DNA from: CBDUQP01 sp965369385
Lineage (GTDB): Bacteria; Planctomycetota; Phycisphaerae; SM23-33
Assembly: GCA_965369385.1 (NCBI GenBank)
Contig: CBDUQP010000179.1
Span: 1-5,482 of the forward strand
DNA length: 5,482 nt
Direction: 5' to 3'
Under the pieces are notes generated by a model, which worked only from the letters and a program-made list of their open reading frames with translations, did not search any database and was not told the origin of the DNA. Position 1 is the first letter of the stretch, and every line of letters begins with the position of its first letter. A program made the translations under genes and the position numbers. Shown here in pieces: positions 1 through 4,832 of this stretch.

Positions 1-12
1 CTCACCTGCTCT

Positions 13-54
13 GTGTACGAGAATTCTTTCCTGCCAGAAAGAATTCTCGTACAC
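13..54. repeat. Perfect 18-bp inverted repeat with 6-nt loop
   Basis: The arm GTGTACGAGAATTCTTTC (13-30) and its exact reverse complement (37-54) flank the loop CTGCCA. In RNA this would form an 18-bp hairpin with no mismatch. Neither strand has a T-run after the stem, so it does not look like a standard intrinsic terminator. It ends 62 bases before the ispE start. It could be an mRNA-stabilising or processing hairpin, a dispersed palindromic repeat, or a protein-binding site; the sequence alone does not decide. Confidence 0.9.
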
Positions 55-116
55 TGCCGGATGATCTGCACGCATTGGGGTTTCATTCGGCGCGAGTTTG
101 CGCCATCATTGTGTAA

Positions 117-1088
117 ATGACCGTTCATGACCCTGAAAACAAATCGCTAACGCCGCTCGAACGCTTGCCGCGGTTCGAGCCCCGAGCCGACGGACGTCTG
201 CTGGTCCGCGCGCCTGCCAAGATAAATCTCAACCTCCTGGTAGGTCCATGTCGCGAAGATGGATTCCACCCGCTCGACTCGATCGTCTCAAAAATATCGC
301 TCTACGATGAACTGACTCTCTCCTCACGCGGCGACACGCTGATTACGCTGCAATGCCGAAATGTTGAATGCGGACCCGACGGCGAAAATCTGGCATACCG
401 CGCCGCGATGATGCTGGCTGAGGGGCGCGACGTTCGGGGTGTTGATATTCTGCTTAATAAGCGAATTGGTGCTGGAAAGGGACTTGGCGGAGGCTCTTCA
501 GACGCAGCCGCCGTTCTTCTCGGACTCAACCAATTGTGGGAATTGTCTCTGGGCGATGGGGAATTGCTGGAAATCGCGGCTGAGTTGGGCAGCGATGTGC
601 CCCTGTTCCTGGCGGGCGCATCTTCCCGGATGACGGGCAGGGGAGAGATACTCGCCCCGACCAGCGTTCACGATTTTGTGGCGGTTATCATTCAGGGTTT
701 TTCTACGGGAGATTCTACGGGAGATTCCTCGGGGTCTATTCACAAAGAGCTGTTTTGTCCGACCGCGAGCGTCTACCGCGAGTATGATAAAGCACCCGTG
801 GAAATTGGCGAACAGTTGTGTTTGCAGGAGGTTGCGGATTGCCCGCCGTCAGCATGGCGGGGCAGATTGCGTAATGACCTGGCGGCCGGCGCTTTTGCGG
901 TTTGTCCTGAACTTCGCCAACTGCGAGATACAATCCAGGCCGCCACGGATATTCCAGTTATGGTAACCGGCAGCGGAAGCGGGCTTGTGGTGCTGTGCGA
1001 TGATGAAGCCGAAGCGGCGGGCATGGTGACATCGCTTGATGCCGATTTGGTGAGCATGTGTGTGATCGCCGGCTGCAATGGGTGGTAA
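117..1088 (+). CDS. ispE: 4-diphosphocytidyl-2-C-methyl-D-erythritol kinase (IspE)
   Basis: This is the cytoplasmic GHMP-family kinase that phosphorylates the 2-hydroxyl of CDP-methylerythritol with ATP, the fourth step of the MEP pathway to IPP and DMAPP. Visible motifs are the N-terminal substrate segment APAKINL (32-38, with K35), DGFH (48-51), the glycine-rich ATP loop GLGGGSSDAA (122-131, with D129), GSDVPLFLAG (158-167) and the C-terminal GHMP motif TGSGSG. At 323 residues it is longer than the roughly 280-300 usual for IspE. The extra length is an N-terminal extension of about 28 residues and a Ser/Gly/Asp-rich insertion near 195-207 encoded by a tandem repeat. The ATG at 117 is the only ATG before the conserved APAKINL segment. 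An in-frame TAA (114-116) lies directly before it, and no Shine-Dalgarno sequence is visible. No gene partner is visible downstream. The family assignment is secure. Confidence 0.96.
   Translation: MTVHDPENKSLTPLERLPRFEPRADGRLLVRAPAKINLNLLVGPCREDGFHPLDSIVSKISLYDELTLSSRGDTLITLQCRNVECGPDGENLAYRAAMMLAEGRDVRGVDILLNKRIGAGKGLGGGSSDAAAVLLGLNQLWELSLGDGELLEIAAELGSDVPLFLAGASSRMTGRGEILAPTSVHDFVAVIIQGFSTGDSTGDSSGSIHKELFCPTASVYREYDKAPVEIGEQLCLQEVADCPPSAWRGRLRNDLAAGAFAVCPELRQLRDTIQAATDIPVMVTGSGSGLVVLCDDEAEAAGMVTSLDADLVSMCVIAGCNGW
701..735 (+). repeat. 12-bp in-frame tandem repeat inside ispE
   Basis: TTCTACGGGAGA occurs at 701-712 and again at 713-724, followed by a degenerate third copy beginning TTCCTCGGGG. 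It encodes the low-complexity stretch STGDSTGDSSGS. The unit is a multiple of three, so copy-number change would keep the frame. It falls in the loop just before the segment PTASVYREYD, which matches the usual STAxVY region of IspE, and accounts for much of the extra length of this protein. Confidence 0.85.
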
Positions 1089-1250
1089 AGCACGTTCTAC
1101 TGTTCCATTTTGGGAATATTGTTAGGTGGCAACCTGGCCGCAGCAGCGGACAGGCAAGAACTTACGAATATCACTCACCCAACAAATTCGCCAATATAAA
1201 AGTACTGCCCGAAATTATTGACGTTTCCGGCGAAAAAAGGTCGTGGGGGG

Positions 1251-1280
1251 TTGACTCTCGTCGGAGCTTGCGATTAATAT
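1251..1280 (+). promoter_or_regulatory. Candidate sigma-70-type promoter of the tRNA-Ala gene
   Basis: A -35-like TTGACT (1251-1256) and a -10-like TAATAT (1275-1280) are separated by 18 bases, giving a start near 1287 and a leader of about 45 nt before the mature tRNA. A 16-bp spacing to ATTAAT (1273-1278) is an alternative. This is the best such pair in the 1089-1332 interval. No convincing gene or terminator is seen in the rest of that interval. Confidence 0.5.
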
Positions 1281-1332
1281 ACTTCACCCCGTGCAAGGGC
1301 CAGCGTTTTTGTCCGGCTTTTGCGGGTTTGAC

Positions 1333-1405
1333 GGGGCTGTAGCTCAGTTGGGAGAGCGCCTCGCTGGCAGCGAGGAGGTCCTGGGTTCGAGTCCCTGCAG
1401 CTCCA
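1333..1405 (+). tRNA. tRNA-Ala (anticodon GGC)
   Basis: A full cloverleaf folds over 73 nt. The acceptor stem GGGGCTG/CAGCTCC contains the G3-U70 wobble that alanyl-tRNA synthetase recognises, with discriminator A73. The D-arm is GCTC/GAGC with the AGTTGGGA loop. The anticodon stem CCTCG/CGAGG encloses loop CTGGCAG with anticodon GGC at 1366-1368, reading GCC and GCU. The variable loop is AGGTC and the T-loop TTCGAGT. The T-stem CTGGG/CCCTG has a U50-U64 mismatch (1382 and 1396). The 3' CCA is not encoded (TAT follows), so it must be added after transcription. Confidence 0.97.
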
Positions 1406-1409
1406 TATG

Positions 1410-1447
1410 AGTCCTGTTATCCTCCAGAGGATGGCAGGACTTTTTTT
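1410..1447 (+). terminator. Intrinsic terminator of the tRNA-Ala transcript
   Basis: The 14-bp stem AGTCCTGTTATCCT (1410-1423) pairs with AGGATGGCAGGACT (1428-1441) around the loop CCAG, with two adjacent G-U pairs. It is followed by seven T (1441-1447). It starts four bases after the tRNA 3' end and insulates the tRNA from the convergent hipA gene. The opposite strand has no T-run after the stem, so it does not look like an efficient terminator for hipBA. Confidence 0.92.
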
Positions 1448-1512
1448 ATGTATTTGTCCGCAGCTGGGATGGCGAAGGGGCCATGATCACTTGTTTTATG
1501 CGTGAATTCTAT

Positions 1513-2826
1513 TCAGACGGCTCCATATGGATTCAGGCGAAATGTGTTCTGAATCTTGTCTCGCTGCTGTGGATTCACGCCCACCTCATCGGCATAGTTG
1601 CACCAGCGGGAAACTACCTTTCGTACATCATTGAGAATCGTCTTGGCCTGGCCTCGCTTGAGCAGGGCGGCTTTTCCACATGAAATGAAATCATCCAGCG
1701 TGAAATCGTCGCATTTGCCATTGATCGTCATTTGGTGGCTGGATGTCCATCGGCCGCTGGGCTGGTAGCTGTAGGTCATGTCAAAGGCGGGCGAAAGCGA
1801 CCATTGCCCGGCGCGATCCATCAGGAACGCGATGTTCTTGACGTGGTCATCTTGATTGCGGGAAATAACGTTGAAGACCATCCGGCGAAACAGCTCAGCC
1901 GACGCTTTTGCGGGCAAGTCCAGGCGTCGCATCACGTCAAATGCCTGTTCGTAGCTATGGGCACCGGCCTGGTTGAAATCGAGATGCGCCATCGCCGCTA
2001 GAGATTGCATGTGCAGCTTGTTGCCGCCTGGGAGTCGATCAAATCGACGGGTCATGAAGTGACGGCGGCCGCAATCTTCAAACAGTCTGCAATCGCTCAT
2101 TGTGATACCACAGTCGACAGCCATTCTTGAATAGGCGTACTCGATCACGCCGTAGCCTTGCGGGTCGGCCAGTTCCTTGTCGCGATTATTGCTGATCCCG
2201 TCGAACTTGATCATCCAGTTTTCAAAGCCATCGGCCTCGCAGGTTTGCCCTGAACGGACCTCGTTGGTCTGCGGATTCCACGCAATGACGGCCTTGGCCC
2301 TGGCTCCACCGGCAGAAGTGCCAACTCGTAGGATGTCTGCCATCGGATCGGGGCAGGCTTCGGCGGTGAAGGCGGTCTGCAAGCTGTCTCGATGTGCCAG
2401 TATCTCACTGGCCAATTGGACAAGCTGATCCACCTGAAGTAGAGTACTTCTCGTTGGCTCAGGTCCTTTGGCTGGAGCGAACTCAATGGCGCCCATTCCA
2501 CGCGAGCCCGTGTAGCAGAGGCGTTCGACGGCATTGAGCGAATCGGGGCTGCGTCCTTGTCTGGCAAGCCATTCGTCAATCAGGGCGTTGCCAAAACGGT
2601 CCGGAAGCGAATCTGCCAACATGCCCCCCAGGCCGTGAAAGCTCTGTTGGGCCAGGGACGGGAATTCATAGACCCGATCTGACAGAGGCATCATCAGCGG
2701 CGCGACTTCAATGCCGCTGCTGACGAAAGTGGGGTCGTACTGAAATGCTGCCACCTGTCTACCATCTTCTATCGTCACTGCGCCAATGGTTGAACCCCAT
2801 AGTTTGACTTCCGCAATCGTGCTCAT
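1513..2826 (-). CDS. hipA: HipA-family toxin, serine/threonine-protein kinase
   Basis: This is a type II toxin-antitoxin kinase. In E. coli, HipA phosphorylates glutamyl-tRNA synthetase and stops translation; related HipA kinases have other targets, so the substrate here is open. At 437 residues it is full length. The N-terminal HipA subdomain spans about 5-120, including SLAQQSFHGLGGMLADSLPD (57-76). The kinase core follows. The loop SAGGARAK (171-178) aligns position for position with the E. coli S150-K157 loop, so S171 matches the inhibitory autophosphorylation serine. In NQDDHVKN (324-331), D326 matches the catalytic D309. In SPAFDMTYS (345-353), D349 matches the metal ligand D332. All key residues are present, so the kinase looks active. 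Its start codon overlaps the hipB stop (ATGA), and GGGGAGA lies just upstream as ribosome-binding site. It ends converging on tRNA-Ala. Confidence 0.95.
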   Translation of the reverse strand: MSTIAEVKLWGSTIGAVTIEDGRQVAAFQYDPTFVSSGIEVAPLMMPLSDRVYEFPSLAQQSFHGLGGMLADSLPDRFGNALIDEWLARQGRSPDSLNAVERLCYTGSRGMGAIEFAPAKGPEPTRSTLLQVDQLVQLASEILAHRDSLQTAFTAEACPDPMADILRVGTSAGGARAKAVIAWNPQTNEVRSGQTCEADGFENWMIKFDGISNNRDKELADPQGYGVIEYAYSRMAVDCGITMSDCRLFEDCGRRHFMTRRFDRLPGGNKLHMQSLAAMAHLDFNQAGAHSYEQAFDVMRRLDLPAKASAELFRRMVFNVISRNQDDHVKNIAFLMDRAGQWSLSPAFDMTYSYQPSGRWTSSHQMTINGKCDDFTLDDFISCGKAALLKRGQAKTILNDVRKVVSRWCNYADEVGVNPQQRDKIQNTFRLNPYGAV

Positions 2827-3170
2827 TGTTCATCTCCCCATTTCCATGGCTCGGCGGGTTTGGTGGTTCGTTTGGGCGTCGCCCGCTTTTTGCGTCTGGA
2901 TTTATGCTTGAGCATTTCCATCGGGGATGTAGATATTTCCGGGACAAGCTGTTCAAGCTGCTCGGTGAGATCAAGGACGCGCAGTAAACGAATGAGCGTT
3001 GTCACTTGCGTATCCTCCCCGGCTTCTATGCGTACAACGGTTCGTTTGCCTACGCCGGCTTGGGCTGCGATTTCGGCTTGGGTGATACCCAAGCTAATGC
3101 GCCTATGGGCTATTCGCTGCCCGAGCTCTGCCATGATCGTTTCAGGGGTGTTCTGTTTCTCGATCTTCAT
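2823..3170 (-). CDS. hipB: HipB-type XRE-family antitoxin and autorepressor
   Basis: This 115-residue DNA-binding protein has a Cro/C1-type helix-turn-helix over about 15-72, with the recognition region TQAEIAAQAGVGKRTVVRIE (30-49). It should bind and neutralise the HipA encoded directly downstream and repress the shared promoter, as known for HipB. The C-terminal part is a basic tail (KSRRKKRATPKR, 90-101) ending in a Trp-rich PWKWGDE segment; a flexible tryptophan-bearing tail is also a feature of E. coli HipB. The ATG at 3170 is preceded by GAGGAAGAG as a ribosome-binding site. A second ATG at residue 13 would still keep the whole domain. The stop overlaps the hipA start by four bases, indicating translational coupling. 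Confidence 0.93.
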   Translation of the reverse strand: MKIEKQNTPETIMAELGQRIAHRRISLGITQAEIAAQAGVGKRTVVRIEAGEDTQVTTLIRLLRVLDLTEQLEQLVPEISTSPMEMLKHKSRRKKRATPKRTTKPAEPWKWGDEQ

Positions 3171-3207
3171 GATCTCTTCCTCGAGTCAGTCTCTTTCTTG
3201 CATATGT

Positions 3208-3237
3208 ATTATCGCAACATATTGCCATTTAGGCCAA
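3208..3237 (-). promoter_or_regulatory. Candidate hipBA promoter
   Basis: Reading the - strand, TTGGCC (3237-3232) and GATAAT (3213-3208) are spaced by 18 bases and match the sigma-70 consensus at 4/6 and 5/6 positions. Transcription would start near 3201, about 30 nt before the hipB ATG. A weaker overlapping option is TTGATT (3247-3242), 17 bases, CAATAT (3224-3219). Assignment rests on consensus matching only. Confidence 0.5.
3214..3225. promoter_or_regulatory. Putative HipB operator, proximal (GCAA-N4-TTGC)
   Basis: GCAACATATTGC is an imperfect dyad with GCAA/TTGC ends. It sits exactly in the spacer of the candidate hipBA promoter. It contains the same ATATTGC heptamer as the distal inverted repeat at 3254-3280. 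Repressor binding here would block RNA polymerase. This is inferred from position and shared half-sites, not from a known HipB motif. Confidence 0.45.
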
Positions 3238-3253
3238 TAAAAATCAATAAAGC

Positions 3254-3280
3254 GCAATATATTACCACAGATTATATTGC
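3254..3280. promoter_or_regulatory. Putative HipB operator, distal (8-bp inverted repeat)
   Basis: GCAATATA (3254-3261) and TATATTGC (3273-3280) form a perfect 8-bp inverted repeat with an 11-bp centre. The heptamer GCAATAT/ATATTGC therefore occurs three times within 62 bp, counting the proximal site. The distal dyad is centred about 66 bp upstream of the predicted hipBA start. Spaced dyads are known for HipB operators in E. coli, although with a different sequence. Confidence 0.5.
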
Positions 3281-3427
3281 AAGCAGTGTCCCTTTCTGGA
3301 TATCAGAAGGAGCGGGATTGATAGCGGGATATGTGACATTCCTGACGCCGGAAAGCCATGTGTGTTAAGTGTTTGAGGTGTCTGTATGGCATCTGGAATT
3401 GGCAGGATGCCAAGTGGGGTAATATTA
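3281..3427. other. Intergenic stretch without a convincing gene
   Basis: No reading frame here has a recognisable protein. The only structure seen is a 7-bp inverted repeat TGGCATC (3387-3393) / GATGCCA (3406-3412) with a 12-nt loop. On the + strand, TTGGCA (3399-3404) and TAATAT (3420-3425), spaced by 15 bases, make a weak promoter-like pair just before the hairpin that begins at 3428. Confidence 0.5.
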
Positions 3428-3499
3428 GTCCGGGGATGCGGGGCAGCCACGCGCACCGCTTTGAAAAATTAGCGATAACCGCAACCCCGGACATTTTTT
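3428..3499 (+). terminator. Orphan + strand hairpin with T-run; possible small RNA end
   Basis: GTCCGGGG (3428-3435) pairs with CCCCGGAC (3485-3492). The stem continues through an A-A mismatch, one T-A pair and GCGG (3438-3441) with CCGC (3479-3482), giving 13 pairs in all. Inside, CGCT (3457-3460) can pair with AGCG (3471-3474). The stem is followed by ATTTTTT. The shape is that of a terminator with a large structured loop, or a compact small RNA that includes its own terminator. All flanking protein genes run on the other strand, and the - strand side has no T-run after the stem. Confidence 0.5.
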
Positions 3500-3530
3500 G
3501 ACCTTCGACCTTCGATGCTTCCCGATGCTA

Positions 3531-4604
3531 TCAGTCCTTTGGGACTGCGGTTGATTCTCGAACGATGAGACTGGGTGTGATGAGGATCGTCCTCTTGGGC
3601 CCGGCGTTGTTTCTGAGGATCTTCTCGATGAGCCTGTTCACGCAAACGGCTCCCAGTTCTTCCGGCTCGGGGTTGATCGATGTCAGCGGCACATCGTATT
3701 GGCGGGCCAGGGACGAGTTGTCGAATCCCACTACTGACAAATCATGGGGCACGCTCAGACTGAGCTTTCTCGCGGCAGCGATTACCCTTATCGCCCATGT
3801 ATCGTTATACGCCACGAATGCGGTGGGGCGATTCTTCGATTGCAGCAGTTCGGCGATTGGGGTTGTTGGCTCGGCTCGGTCTGTCTCAATAACCCATCGG
3901 TCGGGCACGCTCAGGCCCATGTCGCGGGTGGCGGCCAGGAAGCCCTCGCGCCGTCCGTCGCGACAGGGGGTGTCGGTGTCGCCATCGTGTCCGATGTATG
4001 CGATGCGGCGATGCCCCAGTTCAACGAGATGCTGCGTTGAGACGTAGGTTCCGCGATGATTGTCCACGCGGACGAGATCTTCGTGCACGCCGGGTATGAT
4101 CGTGTCCAGCAGCACAACGGGGATGTCGGCATTGGTGAGCATCGCGTGTGCGGCGGTGGACTCTATGTTCCGCGGGGCTATTACCACGCCCTGGACCGGG
4201 GAGCTTATGGACGCCTGAATGTGATTGAATTCTTCCTTATCGTTGGCATTGGATCCGGTGGTGAGCATGAATCCGCGGCGTGATGCCTGTGAAGAGGCTT
4301 CCAGGATGACCGGCCCGAAGTAGTATTCCCGCTCGTAGACCAGAAGGGAGATCAGGTCGGCTCGGGTCTGGTTGTCGCGCGTGTATGTGGCATCGGCAAC
4401 GAAAGTGCCTCGCCCCTGCTGGCGGATGACGAGACGTTCCTCAGCCAGGATATCAAGCGATTGGCGGAGCGTGCCGCGACTGACTGAAAACGCGGCCGCC
4501 AGTGACCGCTCATCTTCCAATCGCTGCCCGATCGAGTAGTATCCGCTGTGGATTCTGTCTCGCAGGGCCTTTGCTACGCTATGGGCGGAACGAATAGTGG
4601 ACAT
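3531..4604 (-). CDS. GntR/LacI chimeric (AraR-type) transcriptional regulator
   Basis: This 357-residue DNA-binding regulator joins a GntR-type winged helix (about 5-72) to a LacI/PurR-type periplasmic-binding-protein sensor domain (about 85-353). The winged helix shows GQRLEDERSLAAAFSVSRGT (26-45) and the wing GRGTFVAD (64-71). Sensor-domain hallmarks are VQGVVIAP (137-144), IPVVLLD (161-167), VRVDNHRG (178-185), LGHRRIAYIG (196-205), RREGFLAA (218-225), TAFVAYND (261-268) and LSVVGFDN (289-296). The architecture matches AraR-type sugar regulators, which release DNA on binding a sugar; the ligand here is unknown. The start ATG at 4604 gives the full GntR domain; AAGG about 14 nt upstream is a weak ribosome-binding site. 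The enzyme gene upstream on the same strand suggests local control of carbohydrate use. The stop lies within a short hairpin (CAGTCC/GGACTG) lacking a T-run. Confidence 0.93.
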   Translation of the reverse strand: MSTIRSAHSVAKALRDRIHSGYYSIGQRLEDERSLAAAFSVSRGTLRQSLDILAEERLVIRQQGRGTFVADATYTRDNQTRADLISLLVYEREYYFGPVILEASSQASRRGFMLTTGSNANDKEEFNHIQASISSPVQGVVIAPRNIESTAAHAMLTNADIPVVLLDTIIPGVHEDLVRVDNHRGTYVSTQHLVELGHRRIAYIGHDGDTDTPCRDGRREGFLAATRDMGLSVPDRWVIETDRAEPTTPIAELLQSKNRPTAFVAYNDTWAIRVIAAARKLSLSVPHDLSVVGFDNSSLARQYDVPLTSINPEPEELGAVCVNRLIEKILRNNAGPKRTILITPSLIVRESTAVPKD

Positions 4605-4637
4605 CTTCTGTTTGCTCGCCTTTTGTGCTATAGGGAC

Positions 4638-4655
4638 CAGTGTGAACCAATACTG
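4638..4655. promoter_or_regulatory. Candidate autoregulatory operator (CAGT-dyad)
   Basis: The 18-bp segment fits the imperfect palindrome CAGT-N-T-N6-A-N-ACTG, centred on AACC. It lies just downstream of the proposed -10 element of the regulator gene, overlapping the expected start site, where a repressor would act. Only ten of eighteen positions are symmetric, so this is a tentative call. Confidence 0.3.
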
Positions 4656-4657
4656 AT

Positions 4658-4686
4658 ATTAGATCATATAGCAGGAATTTACGCAA
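4658..4686 (-). promoter_or_regulatory. Candidate promoter of the GntR/LacI regulator gene
   Basis: On the - strand, TTGCGT (4686-4681) and TCTAAT (4663-4658) are spaced by exactly 17 bases. The -10 matches the consensus at 5/6 positions and the -35 at 3/6. Transcription would start near 4650, with a leader of about 46 nt. The upstream gene ends in its own terminator, which supports a separate promoter here. Confidence 0.45.
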
Positions 4687-4766
4687 GGATGCAGGTTGAT
4701 TTGTGACGGATTATTGCGTATGTGGCTGGAAATCAGGCGATCAGGCCCGGTTGGTTGTGGGCTTGG

Positions 4767-4808
4767 AACATAAAACAGGCACATGAACCAATAAGGTCCA
4801 TATGCCTG
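4767..4808 (-). terminator. Intrinsic terminator after the glycosidase-like gene
   Basis: On the - strand, CAGGCATATGGACC (4808-4795) pairs with GGTTCATGTGCCTG (4789-4776) around the loop TTATT. This gives a 14-bp stem with two G-U pairs. It is followed by TTTTATGTT. The stem begins 24 bases after the stop codon of the upstream gene, so transcription should end before the regulator gene. Confidence 0.85.
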
Positions 4809-4832
4809 ATATGCTGGTTATAGCCGTCAGCC

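Noticed and set aside
1..120. Open frame through the left edge ending in TGA that overlaps the ispE ATG (ATGA)
   Set aside because: It runs about 39 codons without a stop, which is easily reached by chance. The translation is Cys-rich with no recognisable family, and the 18-bp palindrome occupies much of it. An upstream gene end cannot be excluded but is not supported.
1129..1145. CCGC-AGCA-GCGG hairpin as ispE terminator
   Set aside because: Four pairs and no T-run; too weak to support.
1058..1342. 94-codon + strand frame overlapping the end of ispE and the tRNA start
   Set aside because: It begins inside ispE in another frame, runs into the tRNA gene, and has no recognisable protein features.
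3006..3368. 120-codon + strand frame opposite hipB and its promoter region
   Set aside because: It is antisense to a secure antitoxin gene and crosses the operator region; the translation has no known motifs.
3500..3517. Direct repeat GACCTTC GACCTTC
   Set aside because: Only two 7-bp copies with no flanking structure; too short to call a feature.
3531..3550. CAGTCC/GGACTG hairpin at the stop codon of the regulator as a terminator
   Set aside because: The stem is only six pairs and no T-run follows on the - strand, so it does not qualify as an intrinsic terminator.
4800..4818. Repeated ATATGC near 4801-4815 as a regulatory repeat
   Set aside because: The first copy is part of the terminator stem, and the unit is too short to be significant.
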